Shown: positions 8,964 through 17,533 of the stretch, one piece after another
Layout of the letters: the number at the start of each line of letters is the position of its first letter
Position numbering within the stretch: the stretch's first letter is position 1
Assembly (NCBI GenBank): GCA_031363055.1
Contig: JANLTP010000053.1
Span: forward strand, 1 to 64,000
DNA: 64,000 nucleotides
Reading direction: 5' to 3'
From: JANLTP01 sp031363055
Lineage (GTDB): Bacteria > Pseudomonadota > Gammaproteobacteria > Burkholderiales > Burkholderiaceae_E
Notes under the pieces: generated by a model
The model's input: only the letters and a program-made list of their open reading frames with translations
What the model was told of the DNA's origin: nothing
The model's database searches: none
Position numbers and translations under genes: made by a program

Positions 8964-8975
8964 ATGACGCGTCAT
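8964..8975. promoter_or_regulatory. Perfect 12-bp palindrome, candidate operator
   Basis: ATGACGCGTCAT is a perfect palindrome 9 bases downstream of the putative -10 element and 15 bases before the CoA-transferase ATG. It would cover the transcription start and initial transcript, a classic repressor position. No regulator gene is adjacent, so the binding protein is unknown. Confidence 0.4.
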
Positions 8976-8990
8976 GAACGGATCTAACGC

Positions 8991-10211
8991 ATGAACAGTC
9001 CCTTGAGCGGTATCAGAGTTCTAGACCTGTCTCGAATCCTGGCCGGCCCCTGGTGCACCCAGAACCTGGCGGATCTGGGCGCCGAGGTCATCAAGGTCGA
9101 GCGACCCGGCGCCGGCGACGACACGCGAACCTGGGGGCCACCATTTCTGAAGGATCGAGCCGGCGTCGATACAGCCGACTCGGCTTACTACCTGGCCGCC
9201 AACCGCGGCAAAAAGTCCATCACGCTCGATTTGGCCAGTCAGGCGGGCCAGGCAGCGGTCAAAGCGCTCGCCGCGATCAGCGATGTCGTGGTTGAAAACT
9301 ACAAGCTGGGTCAACTGGCGAAGTACGGACTGGACTACGCCAGCCTGGTGTCGGTCAACCCGAAGCTCGTATATTGCTCGGTCACCGGCTTCGGCCAAAC
9401 CGGGCCCTGGGCGCACCGGCCGGGCTACGATTTCATCATTCAGGGCATCGGCGGCTTGATGTCGGTAACCGGCGAGGCGGACGGGCGACCGGGTGGTGGC
9501 CCGCAGAAAGTCGGCGTTGCGGTAGCCGATCTGTTTACCGGCATGTACGCCACCCAGGCGATCCTGGCGGCGCTGTTCCACCGCGACCGCACCGGCGTCG
9601 GGCAATGTATCGATCTGGCACTGCTCGACGTGCAAGTGGCCATGCTCGCCAATATGAACACCAACTATCTGGTCAGCGGCAAACTGCCCAGACGCTGGGG
9701 CAATGCGCACCCCAATGTGGTGCCCTACCAGACGTTTCAAACCAGCGACGGCTGGATCATCGTCGCGACCGGCAACGACGAGCAGTTCCGTCGCCTGTGT
9801 GACGCCGGTGGCGAATCTGCTCTCGGCAAGGATCCTCGATTTCTCAAAATGCGCAACCGAATTGAAAATCGGGAGGCGCTCATACCTCTGCTCGAAGCCA
9901 TGATCAGAAAGCACAGTCGGGAGTTCTGGATCGATGCGCTCGAGCGCGCCGGTGTGCCTTGCGGGCCGATCAATACCCTCGATCTGACCTTTGACAACCC
10001 GCAGGTCCAGGCCCGTGGCATGCGGGTTGACATCGAGCGTGAAGATACCGGCGCAGTCAAGCTGGTGGCCAATCCGGTCAAATACTCGGCGACGCCGGTG
10101 CAGTACAGTTTGCCGCCGCCACGCTTGGGCGAGCATACGGCCGAAGTATTGAGTTCCTTATTGGGCTACGGTGAAGCGGCAATCCGCGCCGCCTCGGAAG
10201 TCGGCGAATAA
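8991..10211 (+). CDS. Class III CoA-transferase (CaiB/BaiF family)
   Basis: A 406-residue family III CoA-transferase, which moves CoA between carboxylic acids without a ping-pong acid anhydride stage. The opening motif (GIRVLDLSRILAGPW) and the conserved catalytic Asp, here Asp180 in the AVADLFTG stretch, fit the family; formyl-CoA transferase uses the equivalent Asp169. Length is typical. It is divergent from alaS and upstream of the TctB-TctA-TctC importer, separated by 129 bases with a possible second promoter. I infer that an imported carboxylate is activated to its CoA thioester here; the acid is unknown. Confidence 0.92.
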   Translation: MNSPLSGIRVLDLSRILAGPWCTQNLADLGAEVIKVERPGAGDDTRTWGPPFLKDRAGVDTADSAYYLAANRGKKSITLDLASQAGQAAVKALAAISDVVVENYKLGQLAKYGLDYASLVSVNPKLVYCSVTGFGQTGPWAHRPGYDFIIQGIGGLMSVTGEADGRPGGGPQKVGVAVADLFTGMYATQAILAALFHRDRTGVGQCIDLALLDVQVAMLANMNTNYLVSGKLPRRWGNAHPNVVPYQTFQTSDGWIIVATGNDEQFRRLCDAGGESALGKDPRFLKMRNRIENREALIPLLEAMIRKHSREFWIDALERAGVPCGPINTLDLTFDNPQVQARGMRVDIEREDTGAVKLVANPVKYSATPVQYSLPPPRLGEHTAEVLSSLLGYGEAAIRAASEVGE

Positions 10212-10281
10212 GTCATCAAAAGCATTCGGTGAATGGATTTTCTCGCGCAGGCTTTGGTCAACGCGGCAGGCTGAGCTATGC

Positions 10282-10310
10282 TTGCAACTTGCGTCGGCTG
10301 AAGATACGAT
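10282..10310 (+). promoter_or_regulatory. Putative sigma70 promoter of the tctB-tctA-tctC operon
   Basis: TTGCAA at 10282-10287 and TACGAT at 10305-10310 with a 17-base spacer, 30 bases upstream of the tctB ATG at 10341. Each hexamer matches the consensus at four positions. Confidence 0.4.
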
Positions 10311-10340
10311 AAAAACTAATGCCTAGGGGAGACAGTCAGC

Positions 10341-10802
10341 ATGCAAATCCGCAATAAGCGCGATTTCTGGTCCGGAATTATGTTCCTGATTCTCGGACTT
10401 CTATTCGTCGTTTTGTCCAGACAGTATCAATTGGGGTCCGCCGCCAAGATGGGGCCGGGCTATTTCCCGACTGTGCTGGGCGGCATGCTGGCCGTGCTCG
10501 GCGCATTGATCTGCGTGGCGGCAACCTCCAAGAGCACGCCAAAGACGGAATTGCTGGCGGTCGGTTGGCGAGAGTTGGTGATGGTGCTGGTCGCGGTGCT
10601 TGTTTTTGCGTTGTTGCTTCCCAAACTCGGGATGGTCATCGCCTTGATTGCACTGATTTTCATCTCCGCCAAGGCTTCCCATGAATTCGGCTGGCGCGAC
10701 ACGGCGCTCGCAACCGTGTTCCTGCTGGTGTTGTCCTACGTGGTGTTCGTCTGGGGGCTTGAGTTGCAGTTCCCGGTCTGGCCCTCCTTTTTGACGAAAT
10801 AA
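10341..10802 (+). CDS. Tripartite tricarboxylate transporter, small membrane subunit TctB
   Basis: A 153-residue integral membrane protein with four hydrophobic segments (about 12-30, 45-65, 80-110 and 125-145), the layout of TctB. The short MGPGYFP stretch after the first span is typical of the family. TctB is the small subunit of TTT secondary transporters, which use a cation gradient and a periplasmic receptor to take up carboxylates. The gene is 12 bases upstream of tctA, with a ggggag ribosome site before its own ATG. Confidence 0.9.
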   Translation: MQIRNKRDFWSGIMFLILGLLFVVLSRQYQLGSAAKMGPGYFPTVLGGMLAVLGALICVAATSKSTPKTELLAVGWRELVMVLVAVLVFALLLPKLGMVIALIALIFISAKASHEFGWRDTALATVFLLVLSYVVFVWGLELQFPVWPSFLTK

Positions 10803-10814
10803 GCGAGCGATCTC

Positions 10815-12326
10815 ATGGAAGCACTGTTTTCTAATCTGGGGCTCGGCTTTGCCACGGCCTTGAGCGGCTCGAACCTGCTGTACTGTTTTATCGGTGTCTT
10901 GCTGGGTACCTTGATCGGTGTTCTGCCGGGCATCGGCCCGCTGGCCACGATCGCCATGCTGTTGCCGGCAACCTACAAAATGACCGATCCGACGTCGGCG
11001 CTGATCATGCTGGCCGGTATCTACTACGGCGCACAGTACGGCGGCTCAACGACCGCCATTCTGGTTAACCTGCCGGGCGAGTCATCGTCGGTAGTGACGA
11101 CGCTGGATGGCTATCAGATGGCGCGCAAGGGTCGAGCCGGCGCTGCCTTGTCGATTGCCGCCATCGGTTCGTTTTTCGCTGGAACCGTTGCCACCTTCCT
11201 GTTGGCGGCGTTTGCGCCGCCCTTGGCCGAACTGGCCTTCAAGTTCGGCCCGGCCGAGTACTTTTCACTGATGGTGCTCGGCCTGATCGCGGCGATCGTG
11301 CTGGCTCACGGCTCGGTGCTCAAGGCCTTGTGCATGGTATTGCTAGGTCTTCTGTTTGGCATGATCGGCACCGATGTCAACTCCGGCGTGGCCCGGTTTT
11401 CATTCGAGATTCCTGAACTCTCCGACGGTATCGAGTTCGCCGTGGTCGCGATGGGCATGTTCGGGTTTGCCGAGATCATCATCAATCTCGAGCAACGCGA
11501 AAATCGCGAGGTATTCACCAACAAGGTCGGACGACTGTTGCCGTCCATGCCTGAATTCAAGCGTTCAATCATGCCGATGATTCGTGGCACCACACTCGGA
11601 TCAATCCTCGGTATCTTGCCTGGCGGCGGCGCAGTGCTCGCCTCGTTTGCCACCTACGCGATGGAAAAGAAATTATCCAAACATCCGGAAGAGTTCGGCA
11701 AGGGTGCCATCGAGGGTGTAGCAGGACCGGAAGCCGCCAATAACGCCGGCGCCCAAACCTCATTCATTCCGATGCTGACGCTCGGTATCCCGACCACGCC
11801 GGTGATGGCCTTGATGGTCGCGGCCATGATGATTCACAACATTCAGCCGGGTCCGCAGGTCATGACCAGCAACCCGAAACTGTTCTGGGGTCTGATTGCT
11901 TCGATGTGGGTCGGCAACCTGATGCTGGTCATCTTGAATCTGCCCCTGATCGGCGTCTGGATCAAGCTATTGACGGTGCCGTATCGCGTGCTGTATCCGG
12001 CGATTCTGTTGTTCTGCTGTATCGGCGCCTATTCGTTGAACAATAACGTGTTTGATGTCTTCATGACGATTCCGTTCGCCCTCCTGGGCTATGTCTTCAA
12101 AAAGCTCGATTGTGAGCCAGCGCCGTTGCTGCTCGGTTTTGTGTTGGGCAAGCTCATGGAAGAATACTTGCGACGCGCGATGACCATCTCGCGTGGTGAT
12201 CCGACGGTGTTCTTCACCCGGCCGTTGTCGCTGGGCCTGTTGGTCGCAGCCGCCATACTGCTCGTCATCGTGTTCCTGCCTGCGGTTTCGAAGAAACGGG
12301 AAGAAGCGTTTGCCGGCGATGATTAA
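10815..12326 (+). CDS. Tripartite tricarboxylate transporter, large permease TctA
   Basis: A 503-residue permease with about 12 membrane spans. The family signatures GVLPGIGPLA near residues 36-46, YYGAQYGGSTTAIL near 73-86 and the glycine/proline-rich GILPGGGAVLASF near 270-283 are all present. It forms the transport channel with TctB and receives substrate from TctC. The stop overlaps the start of tctC by 8 bases, which supports one operon. TctA proteins carry citrate, tartrate, phthalate and related acids; the substrate is not readable from sequence. Confidence 0.94.
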   Translation: MEALFSNLGLGFATALSGSNLLYCFIGVLLGTLIGVLPGIGPLATIAMLLPATYKMTDPTSALIMLAGIYYGAQYGGSTTAILVNLPGESSSVVTTLDGYQMARKGRAGAALSIAAIGSFFAGTVATFLLAAFAPPLAELAFKFGPAEYFSLMVLGLIAAIVLAHGSVLKALCMVLLGLLFGMIGTDVNSGVARFSFEIPELSDGIEFAVVAMGMFGFAEIIINLEQRENREVFTNKVGRLLPSMPEFKRSIMPMIRGTTLGSILGILPGGGAVLASFATYAMEKKLSKHPEEFGKGAIEGVAGPEAANNAGAQTSFIPMLTLGIPTTPVMALMVAAMMIHNIQPGPQVMTSNPKLFWGLIASMWVGNLMLVILNLPLIGVWIKLLTVPYRVLYPAILLFCCIGAYSLNNNVFDVFMTIPFALLGYVFKKLDCEPAPLLLGFVLGKLMEEYLRRAMTISRGDPTVFFTRPLSLGLLVAAAILLVIVFLPAVSKKREEAFAGDD

Positions 12327-13356
12327 GCGTTCACCAAAAGTGATTGAACGGCCTTCAGCAAGCGTCGTTCAATCGCCTCGTGTTGCACAAAGCCGCCGGC
12401 AGTGCCTGGCGGTTTTGCTTTCTGGCGCTGCCCTGCCGGTCTGGGCTCAGGCTTATCCCGCCCGACCGATCCGGATGGTCGTGCCATTTCCAGCCGGCGG
12501 CGCTACCGACATCATTGCGCGAATCCTGACGCAGAAAATCGCCCAGGCTATCGGACAAACCATCATCATCGATAACAAGCCGGGGGCCGGTGGCACCCTG
12601 GGATCGGATATGGTCGCGAAGGCGCCGCCAGACGGCTACACGCTCTTGATGGCGACCAGCTCAACGCATTCAATCGCACCAGCGCTCAACAGCAAAATGC
12701 CCTACGACGCCTTCAAGGATTTTGCGCCGGTAGCCCTGGTTGGCGAGGCGCCCAGCGTGCTGGTGGTCAGCGCCCAGTCTGCCGCCACCGATTGCCCGAG
12801 CCTGGTGAATATGCTCAAGTCGAACCCCGGCAAATTCAACTTCGGCTCCAGTGGCATTGGCACCTACCCGCACCTGTCGGCAGAAATGTTCAAGTGGCGA
12901 GCGGGCAATCTTTACGTGGTGCATATTCCCTATCGCGGCACAGGTCTGGTGATCCCAGATCTTGTCTCGGGTCAGATCACCTTTCTGATGGACAGCATCG
13001 TTTCAGCTCAAACCCACCTTCGCGACGGCAAGATACGGGCATTGGCCGTCAGCGGCGCGCGGCGCTCCGAATCCTTACCCACGGTGCCGACCTTTTCCGA
13101 GCTCGGCATCAGCGGTATGGAGATCAGCAACTGGTTCGGCGTGTTTGCGCCGGCCGGCACACCTGAGCCGATCGTCAGCCGACTGAATCAGGAGTTTGGG
13201 CAGGCCGTTCGCAGCGCCGACATGATTGATCGACTGGGCAAGTTGGGCGCGAATCCGCGTTCCGCGACGCCAGCCGAGTTTGCGCGGATATATCGCGATG
13301 AAAGTCAAAGCTGGCAAGCGCTAATCAAGCGCGCCGGCATCAAGGTGGAATCATGA
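12319..13356 (+). CDS. Tripartite tricarboxylate transporter substrate-binding protein (Bug family, TctC)
   Basis: A 345-residue periplasmic receptor of the Bug family, which is strongly expanded in Burkholderiales. The mature domain opens with YPARPIRMVVPFPAGG and contains the family stretch DNKPGAGGTLG. The signal peptide core is at about 28-45, with likely cleavage after VWAQA. I chose ATG 12319, overlapping the end of tctA; this leaves an unusual polar lead of about 26 residues, so a later start such as GTG 12340 is possible. The upstream extension to 12193 lies wholly inside tctA and is not family-like. Confidence 0.9.
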   Translation: MIKRSPKVIERPSASVVQSPRVAQSRRQCLAVLLSGAALPVWAQAYPARPIRMVVPFPAGGATDIIARILTQKIAQAIGQTIIIDNKPGAGGTLGSDMVAKAPPDGYTLLMATSSTHSIAPALNSKMPYDAFKDFAPVALVGEAPSVLVVSAQSAATDCPSLVNMLKSNPGKFNFGSSGIGTYPHLSAEMFKWRAGNLYVVHIPYRGTGLVIPDLVSGQITFLMDSIVSAQTHLRDGKIRALAVSGARRSESLPTVPTFSELGISGMEISNWFGVFAPAGTPEPIVSRLNQEFGQAVRSADMIDRLGKLGANPRSATPAEFARIYRDESQSWQALIKRAGIKVES

Positions 13357-14102
13357 ATTCGCTACATCAACCGCTCGTCCTGGCCTTCGATGTCTTTGGC
13401 ACGGTCGTCGACTGGCATGGCTCGATCAGTCGGGAATTTGAGAACTTGAAAGTTTCAGGTTGCTTGACACCCGAACAGCACTCGATCAGCGGCAGCGAAT
13501 TCGCCTTGGCTTGGCGTGATGGCTACCAACCCGCCATGCACAGGGTTCGCACCGGCGAATTGGGCTGGACCCGGATCGATGATCTGCATCGAAAGATCCT
13601 CGAGCAGATCCTCAGCGACTTCGGCATCACAACGTTGACCGAGGCGCAGAAGGAGCATCTGAATCGAGCCTGGCACCGACTCGAGCCGTGGCCCGATGTA
13701 GTCGCGGGCCTTGGCCGACTGAAGCAGAAATTTACCATTTGTACGCTATCGAACGGCAACCTGAGTCTGTTGGCCAACATGGCGAAGCACGCCCACTTGC
13801 CTTGGGACCTGATTCTTTCGGCCGAGGTTTTTCGTCACTACAAGCCCGATCCGCAGACCTATCTGGGCGTCTGTGAGGTGTTTGATGTGGCGCCCGCGCA
13901 AATGATGCTCGTGGCGGCCCACAAGGACGATCTCGAAGCGGCCCGTGCCTGCGGCTGCGCCACCGCGTTCATCGAGCGGCCTGCCGAATTCGGGCCACGC
14001 GGTCGCAACGATCTGGCACGCGAGCCGCAGTTTTCGATGCATGCCCGCGACTTTCTGGATCTGGCCGATCAATTCGGCGCAGGACTCAAGGCTCCTGGCT
14101 GA
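13353..14102 (+). CDS. HAD-superfamily hydrolase, haloacid dehalogenase type II-like
   Basis: A 249-residue HAD hydrolase. The nucleophile Asp13 lies in FDVFGT (motif I), LSNGN gives motif II, and the Lys in HYKPDP gives motif III. In L-2-haloacid dehalogenases motif IV carries a Ser-x-Asn-x-x-Asp pattern; here the equivalent stretch is VAAHKDD, so dehalogenase activity is less certain than a phosphatase role. The start overlaps the tctC stop (ATGA), so it belongs to the same operon. It may process the imported acid, but that is inference. Confidence 0.86.
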   Translation: MNSLHQPLVLAFDVFGTVVDWHGSISREFENLKVSGCLTPEQHSISGSEFALAWRDGYQPAMHRVRTGELGWTRIDDLHRKILEQILSDFGITTLTEAQKEHLNRAWHRLEPWPDVVAGLGRLKQKFTICTLSNGNLSLLANMAKHAHLPWDLILSAEVFRHYKPDPQTYLGVCEVFDVAPAQMMLVAAHKDDLEAARACGCATAFIERPAEFGPRGRNDLAREPQFSMHARDFLDLADQFGAGLKAPG

Positions 14103-14261
14103 GACCGGCTCGGAGAATCAGTTTTTCTGAATCTTCACGGCTTTCTGACCGTCTCCCATAGTGAGCACGCCGCCCGTCGCCTGAGGGTGTCGCGAAGTCG
14201 GCTTGCGGCCTTAAATTTCGGCTATTAGTCGCAATGCGCCTTCGCCAATCGGGTCACAACC

Positions 14262-15176
14262 ATGTTTACTGGGAAATCGATGCAGACAATGATCTTGCCC
14301 TCTCGCGACGCCGATTTCGCCGAGGTCAGCGATCTCACCAGTGCGCGTCGATTATTGGGAGAGCTGCTGATTGACGCCGGCACCTTGACGGCACCGGAAG
14401 TCGAGCGAATTCTCGCTGAGCAAACCCGGACCGGTCAGCGATTCGGCCAGGCCGCTCGCTCGCTGGGACTGGCCGATAGTCAGGAAATCGATCACGCGTT
14501 ATCGCGACAGTTTGACTGCCCGTATCTGCCCGCTAGTGATCGTTCGTTCTCGTCCAAGCTCGCCACCGCCTATCGACCGTTTGGCCCAATCGGCGAATCG
14601 ATGCGGGCGTTGCGCAGTCGCCTGATCATGCGCTGGTTCAGCGCCAGCCGGCCTCATAAAGCGTTGGCAGTTCTGGGCGTCGAACGCGGCGTCGGCCGCA
14701 GTTTTGTGGCCGCCAATCTCGCGGTGGTTTTTGCGCAAACCGGCGAGCGAACGCTGTTGATCGATGGCAACTTGCAGCGCCCTTCGCAGCATCTGATGTT
14801 CAAGATTCAGAATCCGAAACGCCGCAGTGCCTTGCTGGCTGTTCGAGACAGCGTCCAGGAAATTGCGCGCTTTCCGGCCTTTCCTGAACTCGCCGTCTTG
14901 CCCGCCGGTGCAGTCGCGGCCAACAGCCAGGGCAACATTGCGCCGGAACGTTTCTCGGCCTTGCTGGCCGAAGTGGCGAGCGAATTTGATGTGATTCTGG
15001 TTGATACCCCAGCCGCCAACGATTCGGCCGATGCGCAGGCCATCGCGCTGCGAACCCAGGGTGCGGTGCTGGTTGCCCGCAGCGGCAAAACCCCGACCGA
15101 TCAACTGGCCGAACTCGACGCCAGCCTGCAGCATGCCGGCGTGACGTTGATGGGGTTGGTGTTCAACGAACGCTGA
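14262..15176 (+). CDS. EpsG-like chain-length determinant kinase (BY-kinase fold)
   Basis: A 304-residue protein with two parts. Residues about 27-85 resemble the N-terminal domain of type II secretion/pilus ATPases (LGELLIDAGTL, then DSQEIDHALSRQF). Residues about 115-304 have the P-loop kinase fold of CpsD/Wzc-type tyrosine kinases: a Walker A variant GVERGVGRS near 139-147, a Walker A'-like LLIDGNLQRPS, and a Walker B-like DVILVDTPA near 243. This layout matches EpsG of betaproteobacterial exopolysaccharide loci. It has no membrane span and no C-terminal tyrosine cluster. It opens the polysaccharide locus on the plus strand. Confidence 0.8.
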   Translation: MFTGKSMQTMILPSRDADFAEVSDLTSARRLLGELLIDAGTLTAPEVERILAEQTRTGQRFGQAARSLGLADSQEIDHALSRQFDCPYLPASDRSFSSKLATAYRPFGPIGESMRALRSRLIMRWFSASRPHKALAVLGVERGVGRSFVAANLAVVFAQTGERTLLIDGNLQRPSQHLMFKIQNPKRRSALLAVRDSVQEIARFPAFPELAVLPAGAVAANSQGNIAPERFSALLAEVASEFDVILVDTPAANDSADAQAIALRTQGAVLVARSGKTPTDQLAELDASLQHAGVTLMGLVFNER

Positions 15177-15261
15177 GCGCAACCCGCCACGGACTCGAGC
15201 TGCAGCAAAACATCAACGCATCGAGCATGGAATTTCAGGCGTCGGGTGGAGTCGATGTACA

Positions 15262-16356
15262 GTGCGCTCGAACATGCATGCCGCCGAAATCCCTTCAACC
15301 GTTCGCCAATGCGGATCGCCAGCGGCGATCGGCCGAGCGCGCAGACAAGCACTCAGATTCGCACTGGGCGCCGCCGTGGTTTCGGCTTTGCCGGCCTGCG
15401 GTTCGCTACCCGTTTCGCTACCCACCTCACTACCCGCCCTGCGCGATCGCATGCAACCGTATGCCCCGGCCTGTTTTCGCGCGCGCCGCCCGGATGGCGC
15501 GCTGCTGTACCTCTTTGGTACCCTGCACATTGGCCTTGCATCGTTCTATCCGTTGCCCCCGAATGTGGCCAAGGCCTTCGAGCAATCGTCACAACTGGCG
15601 ATCGAGATCGATGCCAGAAAACACTGGAGCGAATTGGTCGCGGGCTTTCGACCTTATGTACGTTTGCCGCCCGAGCTCACGCTTGCCGATCTGTTCGACA
15701 CCGAATTGCTCAACGAAATTCGCAACTATTTCAAATACACAGATGAGCAATGGACCGAGATGCTGCCGATGCAGCCCTGGTGGCTCGCCAACTTTCGCTT
15801 CGGCACGCCGCGCGACAGCCTCGAGGGCGTACGCGCCGACTATGGCGTCGAGCAGTACTTGCTGGGCGCCGCGCGCCAACGGGACATGGCCATTGTCGAA
15901 CTCGAGCGACCCATCGATCAGGTATTGGGGCTGGCCGGCGGATCGCTGCCTGAGCAATGCACGCAACTCCGTAACTGGTTTGCGCTCATCAAGCGCCGAG
16001 GCGGTTTGATGAGTGATTTGCTCACTGCCTGGCGACGCGGCGATCTGGCAGCGCTGTCGCAACTGAAGGCCGAACTGTGGGGTGACGATCAACACCAGAT
16101 CAGTCTGCGCACCCGCTTTTTTTCCGATCGCGATACTCGAATGGCGGAACTGCTGAGCAAGCTTGCGGTCAACGGTCAGCCCATTTTTGTCGCCGTCGGA
16201 GCCTACCACCTGGTCGACGACGACAGCCTTCTGGCTGCGTTACGACAGCGCGGCTTCGAAGTCGAACGGCTCGATCACGACGCTAATTCAATGGCCAGAC
16301 TTCATCCCACGCATTCAACTAATTCAACGAATTCAACGAATACATTCACAGCATGA
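15262..16356 (+). CDS. TraB/GumN family protein, probable lipoprotein
   Basis: A 364-residue TraB/GumN-family protein. The two conserved motifs are present: GTLHIG near residue 90 and GAYHL near 313; they are thought to form a metal-dependent hydrolase-like site, and GumN sits in xanthan loci. Signal: RARRQ then a hydrophobic run and ALPACG with Cys46, indicating export and lipidation. The start is GTG 15262 or ATG 15274. The C-terminus ends in a Ser-Thr-Asn repeat made by a 9-base tandem duplication. The stop overlaps the acyltransferase start (ATGA). Confidence 0.85.
   Translation: MRSNMHAAEIPSTVRQCGSPAAIGRARRQALRFALGAAVVSALPACGSLPVSLPTSLPALRDRMQPYAPACFRARRPDGALLYLFGTLHIGLASFYPLPPNVAKAFEQSSQLAIEIDARKHWSELVAGFRPYVRLPPELTLADLFDTELLNEIRNYFKYTDEQWTEMLPMQPWWLANFRFGTPRDSLEGVRADYGVEQYLLGAARQRDMAIVELERPIDQVLGLAGGSLPEQCTQLRNWFALIKRRGGLMSDLLTAWRRGDLAALSQLKAELWGDDQHQISLRTRFFSDRDTRMAELLSKLAVNGQPIFVAVGAYHLVDDDSLLAALRQRGFEVERLDHDANSMARLHPTHSTNSTNSTNTFTA
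16315..16341 (+). repeat. In-frame 9-nt repeat at the C-terminus of the TraB/GumN gene
   Basis: Three adjacent 9-base units (TCAACTAAT, then TCAACGAAT twice) encode STN three times within the last 14 codons. The frame is kept. Confidence 0.85.
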
Positions 16357-17429
16357 GCCACGCAGACCCGAGCCACGGCGATGCGGGCACTGCGCAACCG
16401 GCAGCGACCGCCGGCTTTCCGTATTTTGATTGGCTGCGCATACTGCTGGCGACGCTGGTTGCGTGTGATCACGCTCGAATGTTCGAGGTTTTTCATCCCG
16501 CCAACCTGGCGGTTCAAGTCTTTTTTGCGCTCAGTGGTTGGTTGATCGGCGGAATCCTGTTGAATTCGAGCGTCAGCGACCTGCCGCGCTTTTACTTCAA
16601 TCGTGCGGCACGCATCTGGATTCCGTATTTTCTGGCCATCGTGCTGCTGGTCGCCGCCTCGTTGCTGAAGGAGCCGATCACCGATCGATGGATCGAGTTC
16701 TTCGTCTACAAACTCACTTTTGTCTACAACCTGTTTGGCCAGCCACAGTTTCTGGGCGGTGCCGCCGGCATGCCGCTGGACGGCACCGGCAATTACTTCT
16801 GGAGTATTTGCGCCGAAGAACAGTTTTATCTGGTCGCACCCCTGCTGCTGTGTTTGTTGCCGAGCCGTTTCGGACGCTCGATTTACTTGTGGTTGGCACT
16901 CAGCGTGTTGGCTTACCTGACCGGCACCTTCGATGCAATCTGCTTCGGGGTGCTGGCGGCGGTCAGTCGCTACCACTTTGGGAATTGGTACTTGCAGCCG
17001 ATTGCAAGAGCACTCACCTGGGTCGTCTTCGCGGTCAGCGGCGCTGCCTTGTTGACTTCCTCGGCACTGTACTTGCACGCAGCGCCGTTCTTCTCGGTAT
17101 CGACCGTATTGCTGATCGCACTCGAATCGAAGCGTACCGCCAGCGGTGAATATTGGGGCGGGGTTTCCTACCCGTTTTACCTGAATCACTGGATCGGTGT
17201 GTTTGTCGTCAACTTTGTTTACAAGCGTCTCGGTATGTCAGATCCGTTGCTGCAGCCCATCCTCTCGGTACTGATCGGGCTGGCTGTCTCAGTGCTGCTC
17301 TACCACCTGGTGGATCGTGCGGTACAAAAGCGCCGTGCCGCCTGGTATTCGCAGGCACGAGGTATTTTTCTGGGACTCACCGGTTGGAGCCTGTTCCTGC
17401 TGGGCCTCGGATTTGGCTTCAGCCGCTGA
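16353..17429 (+). CDS. Acyltransferase family 3 membrane protein (OafA-like)
   Basis: A 358-residue integral membrane O-acyltransferase with about ten spans. The N-terminal FDWLRILLATLVACDHA stretch holds the conserved Arg and His of the family, and a conserved SICAEEQFYL motif follows near residue 150. Such proteins move acetyl or other acyl groups from the cytoplasm to sugars of polysaccharides or lipids. Its start overlaps the TraB/GumN stop by 4 bases. In this locus it probably decorates the exopolysaccharide. Confidence 0.87.
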   Translation: MSHADPSHGDAGTAQPAATAGFPYFDWLRILLATLVACDHARMFEVFHPANLAVQVFFALSGWLIGGILLNSSVSDLPRFYFNRAARIWIPYFLAIVLLVAASLLKEPITDRWIEFFVYKLTFVYNLFGQPQFLGGAAGMPLDGTGNYFWSICAEEQFYLVAPLLLCLLPSRFGRSIYLWLALSVLAYLTGTFDAICFGVLAAVSRYHFGNWYLQPIARALTWVVFAVSGAALLTSSALYLHAAPFFSVSTVLLIALESKRTASGEYWGGVSYPFYLNHWIGVFVVNFVYKRLGMSDPLLQPILSVLIGLAVSVLLYHLVDRAVQKRRAAWYSQARGIFLGLTGWSLFLLGLGFGFSR

Positions 17430-17533
17430 CCGATGTTTGGTCATCTGGATACCCTGTTCGGCGCCCCACTGCACACAGCGCACAAGCGGTGCCGGTTATC
17501 ATCGTCCATTGACCTGACTGCGGCTCGACACTC

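Noticed and set aside
9021..10136. 371-codon minus-strand frame opposite the CoA-transferase
   Set aside because: Antisense shadow of a well-supported gene with no family features.
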